A stretch of 18,740 nt of DNA, from NCBI GenBank assembly GCA_050123375.1, contig JASFHF010000037.1:1-18740 (forward strand), in the 5' to 3' direction. Every line of letters starts with the position of its first letter. Position 1 is the stretch's first letter. Shown here one piece after another: positions 5,314 to 12,848 of the stretch. This DNA is from JASFHF01 sp050123375 (GTDB lineage: Bacteria; Pseudomonadota; Gammaproteobacteria; UBA12402). The notes under the pieces were generated by a model. It had not been told where the DNA came from. It ran no database searches and was given only the letters and a program-made list of their open reading frames with translations. The translations under genes and the position numbers were made by a program.

Positions 5314-7212
5314 ATGAAAATTACTTTACCTGATGGAAATCAGCTTACATTTGAACAGCCAATGACTGTTGCTCAAATTGCAGCAAAAATTGGTTCAGGC
5401 TTGGCTCAAGCAGCTCTTGCCGGCAAGGTTAATGATAGATTAGTTGATACTGATTATCTTATCGAGAACGATGCAAATGTTTCAATTATTACCGGAAATA
5501 GCCAGGAAGGTTTAGACATCATTCGCCATTCAACTGCACATTTGATGGCGCACGCAGTACAAATGTTATATCCAGGTATTCAAGTGACTATTGGTCCTAC
5601 CATCGAAAATGGTTTTTATTATGATTTTGCATTTGAACGTTCGTTTGTGCCGGAAGATCTGGAAAAAATCGAACAACAAATGGCTGAATTAGTTAAGCAA
5701 GATTTACCAATTACGCGTAAAACCATGTCGCGTGATGAGGCAATTGCGCTATTTGAAGCAAAGGGTGAAAAATATAAAGTCGAAATTATTCGCGACATTC
5801 CTGAAGATCAAGAACTGTCACTATACGAGCAAGGTGATTTTATTGATTTATGCCGCGGACCGCACGTTCCAAGTACCGGTAAACTCAAAGCATTTAAGTT
5901 AATGAAAATTGCTGGCGCTTATTGGCGGGGTGATTCCAATAACGAGATGCTGCAGCGTATTTATGGTACTGCGTGGGCAAACAAAAAAGATTTAGCTGTA
6001 TATTTGCATCGTTTAGAAGAAGCTGAAAAGCGCGATCATCGTAAGATTGGTAAAGCACTAGATTTATTTCATTTTCAGGAAGAAGCGCCTGGAATGGCAT
6101 TTTGGCATCATAATGGCTGGATTATTTATCAAACAGCTATTAATCATATGCGTAAAAAACTGCATGAATATAATTACCAGGAAATTAATACTCCGTTAAT
6201 TATGGATCGAGTTTTATGGGAAAAATCAGGTCATTGGGATAAGTTTCATGAATTAATGTTTACCACCCAATCTGAAAATCGTGATTATGCAATTAAGCCA
6301 ATGAATTGCCCGGGTCATATGCAAATCTTCAATCAAGGCTTAAAAAGTTATCGAGATTTGCCTTTGCGTATGGCTGAATTTGGGTTGTGTCATCGTAATG
6401 AACCATCAGGAACTTTGCATGGTTTAATGCGTATTCGTCAGTTTACTCAGGATGATGCGCATGTCTTTTGTACCGAAAAACAATTACAAGATGAAGTCTA
6501 TTTGATGATTAAATTGCTCTATGAAGTTTATATGGATTTTGGTTTTGAAAATATCATTGTACGACTAGCTACCAGACCGGAAAAACGTATTGGTGCGGAT
6601 GAAGATTGGGATCGTGCTGAAAAAGCGCTTGAGCAGGCCCTGAATAATAAAGATCTTGCTTGGGAATTAGCTCCGGGAGAAGGCGCTTTTTATGGACCCA
6701 AAATAGAATTTCATTTACGCGATTGTTTGGAGCGTGTATGGCAGTGCGGTACTATCCAGGTAGATTTCTCTATGCCAAAACGGCTTAATGCATATTACAT
6801 TGCAGAAGACGGTTCTAAACAAACCCCGGTTACACTGCATCGTGCAATTCTCGGTTCGGTTGAAAGATTTATTGGTATTTTACTCGAACATTACGCTGGT
6901 AAATTGCCTTTCTGGTTATCGCCAACCCAGGTTGTTATACTGAACATTACAGATAATCAGGCTGATTATGCTGCTGAAATCACAAAAACTTTGCAAAAAC
7001 ACGATATCAGAGCCATTTCAGACTTGAGAAATGAAAAGATTGGCTTTAAAATCCGGGAACAGACTTTAATGAATGTTCCGTTTATGTTGGTCGTTGGCGA
7101 CAAAGAACTGGCGAATCACACGGTTTCTGTACGAAAGCAGTCCGGTGATGATTTAGGCAGTATGTCGCTAGACGAGTTTTTGCAACTGGTAAAAGGAGGA
7201 AAACACCATTAG
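5314..7212 (+). CDS. thrS: Threonyl-tRNA synthetase
   Basis: This cytoplasmic class II synthetase charges tRNA-Thr. At 632 aa it is near the 642 aa of the E. coli enzyme. Domains in order are TGS (about 1-60), the second additional domain of the editing module (about 65-220, with the HSTAHLMAHA motif), the catalytic core (about 240-530) and the anticodon-binding domain (about 535-632). The three zinc ligands of the active site are present as C332, H383 and H509. The ATG at 5314 starts the TGS domain at its usual first residue, though only a weak AAAAG precedes it. The gene follows tRNA-Val closely and its last bases overlap the infC start. In E. coli thrS is autoregulated by a tRNA-like operator in its leader; here only 23 bases separate it from a real tRNA, so that operator is not visible. 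Confidence 0.98.
   Translation: MKITLPDGNQLTFEQPMTVAQIAAKIGSGLAQAALAGKVNDRLVDTDYLIENDANVSIITGNSQEGLDIIRHSTAHLMAHAVQMLYPGIQVTIGPTIENGFYYDFAFERSFVPEDLEKIEQQMAELVKQDLPITRKTMSRDEAIALFEAKGEKYKVEIIRDIPEDQELSLYEQGDFIDLCRGPHVPSTGKLKAFKLMKIAGAYWRGDSNNEMLQRIYGTAWANKKDLAVYLHRLEEAEKRDHRKIGKALDLFHFQEEAPGMAFWHHNGWIIYQTAINHMRKKLHEYNYQEINTPLIMDRVLWEKSGHWDKFHELMFTTQSENRDYAIKPMNCPGHMQIFNQGLKSYRDLPLRMAEFGLCHRNEPSGTLHGLMRIRQFTQDDAHVFCTEKQLQDEVYLMIKLLYEVYMDFGFENIIVRLATRPEKRIGADEDWDRAEKALEQALNNKDLAWELAPGEGAFYGPKIEFHLRDCLERVWQCGTIQVDFSMPKRLNAYYIAEDGSKQTPVTLHRAILGSVERFIGILLEHYAGKLPFWLSPTQVVILNITDNQADYAAEITKTLQKHDIRAISDLRNEKIGFKIREQTLMNVPFMLVVGDKELANHTVSVRKQSGDDLGSMSLDEFLQLVKGGKHH
7193..7207 (+). promoter_or_regulatory. 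Strong Shine-Dalgarno sequence that fixes the AUU start of infC
   Basis: AAGGAGG at 7193-7199, within the end of thrS, lies 8 bases before ATT 7208. It is one of the strongest ribosome binding sites in the window and identifies the ATT as the initiation codon. Confidence 0.85.
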
Positions 7213-7741
7213 CAATAAAAAAGCGCGAATCAATAAAGACATTCGTGCAGCAGAGGTTCGGTTGATTGATGATCAAGGTGAACAACTGGGAATCGTTTCA
7301 ATCGCTGAAGCATTAGAAAAGGCGCAAGCTAGTGGTCTTGATTTGGTGGAGATTTCTCCTAATGCAAAACCGCCCGTTTGCAAAATGATGGATTACGAAA
7401 AATACCGCTTCCAACAAATTAAGAAAAAAAAGGAAGCAAAAAGACAACAAAAACGCGGACAGACTAAACTTAAAAGATTAAGAATTCGTCCAGGGATCGA
7501 AGAGGGAGATTATCAGGTAAAACTACGCAACCTGATACGCTTCCTAAAAGATGGCGACAGAGTGGAAATCAGCCTTAGATTTCGCGGCCGTGAAATAGCG
7601 CATAAAGAACTAGGAATGGAATTGCTGAAGCGAATCCAAACCGATATTGCGGAATATGCGGATATCGAACGGGAACCGAAATTTGAGGGTCGCCAAATGA
7701 TGATGGTAGTTGTTCCGAAAAAAACAACAAAAACGGAATAA
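7208..7741 (+). CDS. infC: Translation initiation factor IF-3 with AUU start codon
   Basis: IF-3 binds the 30S subunit, prevents premature 50S joining and proofreads the start codon and initiator tRNA. Reading from ATT 7208 gives 177 aa, against about 180 in E. coli, beginning SNKKARINKDIRAAEVRL. The first downstream TTG, at 7262, would remove the conserved N-terminal residues ARINKDIRAAEVR. The N-domain (to about residue 75) contains LVEISPNAKPPVCKMMDYEKY, followed by the Lys-rich linker and the C-domain with RPGIEEGDYQVK and RFRGREIAHKELG. IF-3 discriminates against AUU, and in E. coli the same start codon makes infC expression self-limiting; the same feedback is likely here. The start overlaps the thrS stop by 5 bases (7208-7212), so the two genes are coupled. 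Confidence 0.95.
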   Translation: MSNKKARINKDIRAAEVRLIDDQGEQLGIVSIAEALEKAQASGLDLVEISPNAKPPVCKMMDYEKYRFQQIKKKKEAKRQQKRGQTKLKRLRIRPGIEEGDYQVKLRNLIRFLKDGDRVEISLRFRGREIAHKELGMELLKRIQTDIAEYADIEREPKFEGRQMMMVVVPKKTTKTE

Positions 7742-7781
7742 CTGAATAATAAATTTGAATGGGATGTCGGCGGGAATAACG

Positions 7782-7850
7782 CGGGACGCGAGCTATTACA
7801 TAATTACAAAGCCATGTTTGTTGCTTTGTAATCATGTAAAGCTCCGTCCC
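7782..7850. repeat. Imperfect palindromic element between infC and rpmI
   Basis: The left arm 7783-7812 (GGGACGCGAGCT...ACAAAGC) and right arm 7823-7850 (GCTTTGTAATCATG...CGTCCC) are reverse complements with one substitution and two small insertions, around a 10-base loop. The same arm sequences recur as the perfect palindrome at 12863-12937. The element occupies much of the 160-base infC-rpmI gap, where enterobacteria keep the L20 translational operator. Confidence 0.8.
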
Positions 7851-7901
7851 TCAAAGATTCTAGCTATTACAAAGAAATCCCAACAATGCGGAGTTAAACA
7901 A

Positions 7902-8099
7902 ATGGCTACAAAGAAAAAAACCCACCGTGGGGCAGCAAAACGATTCAAGCTTACTGGTACAGGAAAAGCTGTCCATAAGCAATCTCATCGACGTCATATT
8001 CTGACTAAAAAAAGTTCGAAGCGTAAACGACAGTTACGCGGTAATGCAATTATCAAAAAATCTGATCAAGCTAGTATTGAGCAAATGATTGGTGAATAA
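7902..8099 (+). CDS. rpmI: 50S ribosomal protein L35
   Basis: A 65-aa, very basic protein (MATKKKTHRGAAKRFKLTG...) of the large ribosomal subunit, the usual length. The start at ATG 7902 has GGAG at 7891-7894, 7 bases upstream. An earlier in-frame start at 7755 would translate the palindromic repeat and is not credible. In E. coli L20 represses this cistron through a pseudoknot in its leader and controls itself by coupling. Here rpmI and rplT stay together with a 26-base gap, but the leader holds a palindromic repeat. Confidence 0.97.
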   Translation: MATKKKTHRGAAKRFKLTGTGKAVHKQSHRRHILTKKSSKRKRQLRGNAIIKKSDQASIEQMIGE

Positions 8100-8125
8100 G
8101 TCGGAGAATAAGAGGAGATAGAATT

Positions 8126-8482
8126 ATGCCAAGAGTAAAACGCGGAGTCACCGCTAAAAAACGTCACAAGAAAATCTTAAAAAAAGCCAAAGGCTATTAT
8201 GGAGCACGCAGCCGCGTCTATCGGGTAGCAAAGCAAGCAGTAATCAAAGCTGCACAATATGCATATCGTGATCGTAAGCAGCGTAAACGTCACTTCCGTG
8301 CATTATGGATTATACGGATTAATGCTGCGGTACGGGAATTAGGATTATCTTATAGCCGCTTTATTAATGGCTTAAAGAAAGCTAACATCGAAATTGATCG
8401 TAAAATTTTAGCTGACTTAGCCGTACACAACAAAGATACTTTTGCTGCGATTGTGGATCGAGTCAAACAAGCAATTAAATAA
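8126..8482 (+). CDS. rplT: 50S ribosomal protein L20
   Basis: A 118-aa basic protein with the standard L20 sequence (MPRVKRGVTAKKRHKKILKKAKGYYG, then YRDRKQRKRHFRALWI). It binds 23S rRNA early in 50S assembly and in enterobacteria also represses rpmI-rplT. The start ATG has a strong AGAGGAG at 8111-8117. Its stop codon is one base from the pheS ATG, leaving no room for the pheM leader peptide and attenuator known from E. coli. Confidence 0.98.
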   Translation: MPRVKRGVTAKKRHKKILKKAKGYYGARSRVYRVAKQAVIKAAQYAYRDRKQRKRHFRALWIIRINAAVRELGLSYSRFINGLKKANIEIDRKILADLAVHNKDTFAAIVDRVKQAIK

Positions 8483-8483
8483 C

Positions 8484-9503
8484 ATGGAAGATGTAACCAG
8501 TTTCATTACAGAAGCTAAGATAGCTATTAATGCGGCTGCTGATTTAGCCGCAATTGAACAATTGCGTGTAAAATATCTAGGTAAAAAAGGTCGATTAACT
8601 GCATCTTTAAAGGAATTAGGTAAATTATCTCCTGAAGAACGCCCTAAAATTGGCCAAATTATCAATGAAGCAAAGCAAGAACTTCAAGCTTTACTTGAAC
8701 AAAAAACCACCCAGTTGCAACAACAGCAGCTAGATAAAAAATTAGCTTCTGAAAGCATTGATGTGACTCTTCCAGGCAGAGGCAATCTTAATGGATCAAT
8801 TCACCCGGTAAATTTAGCGCGCGAACGCATTGAAATGATTTTTGCGGCTCTTGGCTTTGAAATTGTTGAAGGCCCGGAAATCGAAGATACTTATCATAAT
8901 TTTACCGCATTAAATACACCAGAACATCATCCATCACGTACTCCGCAAGATACTTTTTACTTTGCTGATGGAACTTTATTACGCACCCAAACTTCCACAG
9001 TACAAATTCACTATATGAAATCACATAAACCGCCATTGCGTATGATTGCGCCAGGCAGGGTTTATCGGCGCGATTTTGATGTAACTCATACACCGATGTT
9101 TCATCAAGTAGAATGTTTACTAATCGACAAAGATGTTTCTTTGGCTGATTTAAAAAGCTTAGTGATTAACTTTTTGCGCGCATTTTTTGATAATCAAAAA
9201 TTACAAGTTAGATTTAGGCCATCGTATTTTCCTTTTACCGAACCATCTGCCGAAGCTGATTTGCAGTGCGTTATGTGTGATGGTAAAGGTTGTAGAGTAT
9301 GTGGAGAAAGTGGTTGGTTAGAAATGGGCGGATGCGGCATGGTACATCCAAATGTTTTGCGTGCAGGCGATATTGACCCAGAAAAATATAATGGCTATGC
9401 ATTTGGTTTTGGAATAGACAGGCTCGCTATGTTTTTCTATGAAATTAATGACCTGCGCGCGTTATTTGAAAATAATGTTAAATTTTTGGAACAATTTAGT
9501 TAA
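8484..9503 (+). CDS. pheS: Phenylalanyl-tRNA synthetase alpha subunit
   Basis: This is the catalytic subunit of the alpha2-beta2 enzyme that charges tRNA-Phe. Starting at ATG 8484 it has 339 aa (E. coli 327). Residues 1 to about 85 form the N-terminal coiled coil that contacts tRNA. Class II motif 2 (PGRVYRRDFDVTHTPMFHQVE) and motif 3 (GFGIDRLAMFFY) are clear. The extra length is mostly a Cys-rich insert, C262-x2-C265-x4-C270-x2-C273, absent from the E. coli protein and resembling a zinc-binding knuckle; it is known from other bacterial PheS proteins. A longer reading from 8442 would overlap rplT and lacks homology. With one base between the rplT stop and the pheS start and no good ribosome binding site, translation is probably coupled to rplT. 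Confidence 0.97.
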   Translation: MEDVTSFITEAKIAINAAADLAAIEQLRVKYLGKKGRLTASLKELGKLSPEERPKIGQIINEAKQELQALLEQKTTQLQQQQLDKKLASESIDVTLPGRGNLNGSIHPVNLARERIEMIFAALGFEIVEGPEIEDTYHNFTALNTPEHHPSRTPQDTFYFADGTLLRTQTSTVQIHYMKSHKPPLRMIAPGRVYRRDFDVTHTPMFHQVECLLIDKDVSLADLKSLVINFLRAFFDNQKLQVRFRPSYFPFTEPSAEADLQCVMCDGKGCRVCGESGWLEMGGCGMVHPNVLRAGDIDPEKYNGYAFGFGIDRLAMFFYEINDLRALFENNVKFLEQFS

Positions 9504-9526
9504 TTTTAGATCTGAGTTTTAAACGA

Positions 9527-9661
9527 TATCGGGGTACGTAATAATGGGGTCAGGTCTTAAGTTTTACACTTTGAATTAGTGGATAGAAATAGCAGATTCA
9601 TGATTGGAGTTTTAATTTACAGTTTAAAACTTAAGACCTGACCCCGCTTAGTGGCACCACT
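9527..9661. repeat. 135-bp palindromic element, copy A (pheS-pheT gap)
   Basis: A second copy of the same length lies at 17569-17703. Outer boundaries are TATCGGGGTACGTA on the left and AGTGGCACCACT on the right. Inside, arms 9546-9578 and 9613-9645 can pair. The outer 21 positions pair perfectly (starting GGGGTCAGGTCTTAAG) and weaker pairing continues towards a loop of about 34 bases. It fills most of the gap between pheS and pheT and ends just before the pheT ribosome binding site. No transposase is encoded. Confidence 0.92.
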
Positions 9662-9670
9662 GGATTTGCT

Positions 9671-9676
9671 ACGGAG
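9671..9676 (+). promoter_or_regulatory. pheT ribosome binding site
   Basis: ACGGAG lies 6 bases before the pheT ATG at 9683 and 9 bases after the end of the palindromic element. The element therefore does not cover the site, although a folded hairpin would stand close to the initiating ribosome. Confidence 0.6.
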
Positions 9677-9682
9677 TAATGA

Positions 9683-12040
9683 ATGAAATTCTCACAACAA
9701 TGGTTACAAGAATTAGTAAAAACTAAATTGACTACAGAATCGTTAGTCAATCAACTTACGATGGCTGGTTTAGAAGTTGATAAGGTTGAACCGGTTGCTG
9801 GTAAATTTACTAATGTTGTAGTAGGTAAAGTGTTAGATGTCGCACCTCATCCTAACGCTGATAAATTACAAATTTGTACTGTTGATATTGGTAAATCTGA
9901 AAAACTTAATATTGTATGCGGCGCTAAAAATGTTCGTAAAAATTTAAAAGTAGCAGTAGCGCAAATAGGGGCAATATTACCAGGTGATTTTAAAATTAAA
10001 AAAGCTAAATTACGTGGTGTAGAATCGTGCGGCATGTTGTGTTCAGAAAAAGAATTGGGTTTAGCAGAAACATCTGCTGGAATTATGGAATTACCAACAG
10101 ATGCTCCAGTCAGCAAAAATGTTATTAATTATTTGAATTTAGATGATGTAACCATTACTATCGATTTAACACCAAATCGAGGTGATTGTGCTAGCTTAAT
10201 AGGAATTGCCCGGGAAGTCTCTGCAATTAATAAATGCAAATATTATCTTCCAAAAATCAAAACAATAAAGCCAGTTGTTAAAGATTCACTTGCAATAAAT
10301 CTTGCTGCACCTAAAGAATGTTCGCGCTACGTCGGCCGTGTCATTCGTGATATTAATTTGAAAGCATCTACGCCTTTATGGATGCAAGAACGTTTGCGCC
10401 GCAGTGGAATACGCAGCATTGATCCGATAGTTGATGTAACCAACTACGTTTTGCTTGAGCTGGGACAGCCAATGCACGCTTTTGATTTAGCCAATATATC
10501 GCAAGGCATTAATATACGTTTGGCCAAAAAAGGTGAGCAGCTAACTTTACTAGATGAAACTAAAATATCACTTACACCACAAGATTTAGTAATTGCAGAT
10601 CATAAACAACCAGTTGCACTAGCTGGAGTTATGGGCGGCTTAAATTCAGGAATCACACCTAACACCCGTGATATTTTCTTAGAAAGTGCTTTTTTTGATC
10701 CAATAAAAATTGCGGCAACCGCCAAACATTATAATTTGCAAACGGATTCTTCTTACCGTTTCGAGCGAGGAGTTGATTATAAACTGCAAGTAAAAGCCAT
10801 GGAGCTTGCAGCGCAGTTATTGCTGGATATTGTTGGCGGAAAACCTGGACCAGTTATCGAAAAATATTCGCGTGAATTTTTGCCAAAACCCGCAAAAATC
10901 AAATTACGTTTATCCAGAATTGAAAAAATGTTAGGAATCAAAATTCCAACTAAAACAGTGTATGATATTTTACAGCGATTAGGGATGTTAGTTAAAAAAA
11001 GTACTAAAATATGCCATGTAACCATACCAAGTCACCGTTTTGATTGCACAATTGAAATTGATTTAATTGAAGAACTTGCGCGCATTTACGGTTATGAAAA
11101 TATTCCAGCGCGTACTTATGCTGCAGATTTAGTTGTTCCGCCAATTTCGGCAACAAAAACGCCAACGCAAATTATTCGTGAGCTGTTACAAGCTCGTGAT
11201 TATCATGAGGTTATTACTTATAGCTTTGTTGATCCAAAAATGCAGCAACTATTAGATCCCGAACAAACCCCAATAGCACTTACTAATCCTATAGCTAATA
11301 ATATGTCGGTAATGCGTACTAATTTATGGCCAGGTTTATTAGAAACGTTAATTTATAACTTAAATCGTCAGCAAGAGAGAATTCGCTTATTTGAAATTGG
11401 TCTTCGTTTTTGTAAAGCAAAAGGGAAATTACAACAACAACGAGTGATTGCCGGTATTGCTTATGGCGCTGTATATAGTGAACAGTGGGGCGAAAACAAA
11501 CGTTTGATTGACTTCTATGACGTAAAAGCCGATCTTGAATCGTTAGGAAAGTTTACTTTTCACCCGCACTCACATGCAGCTTTGCATCCAGGCAAATCTG
11601 CGCAGATTTGTAAAAGTCAAAAGCCAATTGGATATTTGGGTGTTTTGCATCCTAATATTGCGGGAATTTTAGAATTAAAGCACGAAGTAATATTGTTTGA
11701 ATTATTGCTCGATGAAGTTCAGCAAAAAGCTATATCAAAATATCAACCAATCTCAAAATATCCAGCAATCCGTCGTGATTTAGCTTTTTTGGCAAAAAAA
11801 GAAATTTCCGCTGCACAAATAAAAGCAATTATTGAACAAAAAGCTGGTAAATTATTAACCGATTTAATCATTTTTGATGTGTATCAAAGCAAAGATATTA
11901 GCGCAGAACAGAAGAGTATTGCTTTAGGCCTGACCTTGCAAGATGCGTCACGTACACTTAATGATAGTGAAGTTAATGAGTTATTAACCGAAGTTATTAC
12001 TTCACTTGAAGAAAAATTAGGTTTAGAATTAAGAAAGTAA
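9683..12040 (+). CDS. pheT: Phenylalanyl-tRNA synthetase beta subunit
   Basis: This is the large subunit of phenylalanyl-tRNA synthetase, which carries tRNA recognition and editing of mischarged Tyr-tRNA-Phe. At 785 aa it is near the 795 aa of E. coli. Domains in order are an N-terminal segment (MKFSQQWLQELV), an OB-fold tRNA-binding domain (about 39-150, with PHPNADKLQICTVD and VCGAKNVR), the B3/B4 editing domain (about 210-375, with IVDVTNYVLLELGQPMHAFD), B5, the inactive catalytic-like domain, and the C-terminal ferredoxin-fold anticodon-binding domain (about 695-785, with YPAIRRDLAFL). All parts look intact. The gene is separated from pheS by a 135-bp palindromic element, which is unusual because the two subunits are needed in equal amounts. 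Confidence 0.98.
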   Translation: MKFSQQWLQELVKTKLTTESLVNQLTMAGLEVDKVEPVAGKFTNVVVGKVLDVAPHPNADKLQICTVDIGKSEKLNIVCGAKNVRKNLKVAVAQIGAILPGDFKIKKAKLRGVESCGMLCSEKELGLAETSAGIMELPTDAPVSKNVINYLNLDDVTITIDLTPNRGDCASLIGIAREVSAINKCKYYLPKIKTIKPVVKDSLAINLAAPKECSRYVGRVIRDINLKASTPLWMQERLRRSGIRSIDPIVDVTNYVLLELGQPMHAFDLANISQGINIRLAKKGEQLTLLDETKISLTPQDLVIADHKQPVALAGVMGGLNSGITPNTRDIFLESAFFDPIKIAATAKHYNLQTDSSYRFERGVDYKLQVKAMELAAQLLLDIVGGKPGPVIEKYSREFLPKPAKIKLRLSRIEKMLGIKIPTKTVYDILQRLGMLVKKSTKICHVTIPSHRFDCTIEIDLIEELARIYGYENIPARTYAADLVVPPISATKTPTQIIRELLQARDYHEVITYSFVDPKMQQLLDPEQTPIALTNPIANNMSVMRTNLWPGLLETLIYNLNRQQERIRLFEIGLRFCKAKGKLQQQRVIAGIAYGAVYSEQWGENKRLIDFYDVKADLESLGKFTFHPHSHAALHPGKSAQICKSQKPIGYLGVLHPNIAGILELKHEVILFELLLDEVQQKAISKYQPISKYPAIRRDLAFLAKKEISAAQIKAIIEQKAGKLLTDLIIFDVYQSKDISAEQKSIALGLTLQDASRTLNDSEVNELLTEVITSLEEKLGLELRK

Positions 12041-12064
12041 TAGGAAAATGGATTCGCAATTGTC

Positions 12065-12087
12065 ATCCCGCGGCTTGATCGCGGGAT
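12065..12087. repeat. Short GC-rich palindrome in the pheT-ihfA gap
   Basis: ATCCCGCG at 12065-12072 pairs perfectly with CGCGGGAT at 12080-12087 around a 7-base loop. Its GC-rich sequence contrasts with the surrounding AT-rich DNA. Very similar hairpins (GTCATCCCGCG...CGCGGGATCC) are familiar as dispersed palindromes in rickettsiae and other host-associated bacteria; that comparison is from memory. No T tract follows, so it is not an obvious terminator. Confidence 0.75.
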
Positions 12088-12115
12088 CCAAAAATTAATA
12101 AAGGAGGATAGAATA

Positions 12116-12436
12116 ATGGTTTTAGAAACTTTAACGAAAGCTGGTTTAGCTGATCATATTGCCGATGTTATCGGTTTAAATAAACGTGAAGCTACCGATA
12201 TCATTGAACAAATCATTGAAAAAATAAGCACTACATTAGCTAATGGAGAAATGGTAAAAATTTCTGGATTTGGCAAATTCAAATTACGGGATAAAAAAGA
12301 ACGTCCCGGCCGTAATCCAAAGACCGGCGAATCGGTGCCAGTTGATGCTCGGCGAGTTGTGACATTTAAAGCTAGTCAACGGTTGAAAGAATTGGTGGAG
12401 CAATTTGAGGGAAGTACCGGTGAAAAAACAGAATAG
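12116..12436 (+). CDS. ihfA: Integration host factor subunit alpha
   Basis: IHF is a heterodimeric DNA-bending protein used in recombination, replication and transcription. The product is 106 aa (E. coli 99). The conserved beta-arm sequence RPGRNPKTGE (residues 63-72) includes the intercalating Pro (P68), and RRVVTFKASQRLK follows. The order pheT-ihfA and the adjacent merR-like gene identify it as IhfA rather than HU. The ATG at 12116 has AAGGAGG at 12101-12107. The C-terminus overlaps the start of the next gene. In E. coli this subunit is subject to autorepression by IHF; no clear IHF site was identified here. Confidence 0.95.
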   Translation: MVLETLTKAGLADHIADVIGLNKREATDIIEQIIEKISTTLANGEMVKISGFGKFKLRDKKERPGRNPKTGESVPVDARRVVTFKASQRLKELVEQFEGSTGEKTE

Positions 12437-12848
12437 TAAAGCAGATCAATCATTACCACCAATACCATCAAAACGTTTTTTTTCAATTCGTGAAGCGGCA
12501 AAACTATGTGGGATACCATCTCATGTTTTGCGTTATTGGGAAGCAGAATTTAAAAAATTAAAACCAGCTAAAAATAGTGGTGGACATAGGCGTTATACTA
12601 ACAAAGATATTGAGTTGGTTAGAGACATAAGACATCTTTTGTATGATCAAGGTTTTACTATAGCAGGAGCTAAACAACAATTAAAAAGCGGTAGCAAAGC
12701 ACAAACGGTTACTCAATTACCGGATCAAGAACCGCAAAGTCAAAAAACTATAGAACAAGATACTACAAAAGATATTGGGAAATTTATTTCTCAAATGGTT
12801 ACGGATTTGGAAACTTTGTTGAGTGCTGCCGAAGTTGGCGGGACGTGA
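12420..12848 (+). CDS. MerR-family transcriptional regulator (ihfA-linked type)
   Basis: About 142 aa. Residues about 18-88 form a MerR-type winged helix: FFSIREAAKLCGIPSHVLRYWEAEFKKLKP followed by GGHRRYTNKDIELVRDIRHLLYDQGFTIAGAKQQL. The same gene follows ihfA in many gammaproteobacteria, where its targets are mostly unknown. The rest is a hydrophilic linker and a short amphipathic C-terminal helix that may dimerise; no metal-binding Cys cluster is seen. The best start is GTG 12420, with GAGGGAAG at 12407-12414 upstream, overlapping ihfA by 17 bases. A TTG at 12405 is the alternative. The last codons (GGT and stop) lie inside sequence shared with the infC-rpmI palindromic element, so the natural C-terminus may have been changed by insertion of that repeat. 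Confidence 0.88.
   Translation: MKKQNSKADQSLPPIPSKRFFSIREAAKLCGIPSHVLRYWEAEFKKLKPAKNSGGHRRYTNKDIELVRDIRHLLYDQGFTIAGAKQQLKSGSKAQTVTQLPDQEPQSQKTIEQDTTKDIGKFISQMVTDLETLLSAAEVGGT

Noticed and set aside
7755..7901. Long N-terminal extension of L35
   Set aside because: It would translate the palindromic repeat, while ATG 7902 gives the standard 65-aa protein with a ribosome binding site.
8442..8483. Upstream start for PheS
   Set aside because: It lies within rplT and adds residues absent from the family; ATG 8484 matches the conserved N-terminus.
9847..10116. 89-aa minus-strand frame opposite pheT
   Set aside because: It is a shadow of the conserved OB-fold region of pheT.
12061..12115. Rho-independent terminator after pheT
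   Set aside because: The hairpin is present but an A run, not a T run, follows it, and ihfA is usually co-transcribed with pheT.
12405..12419. TTG start for the merR-like gene
   Set aside because: It lies before the GAGGGAAG site that serves GTG 12420; kept only as an alternative.
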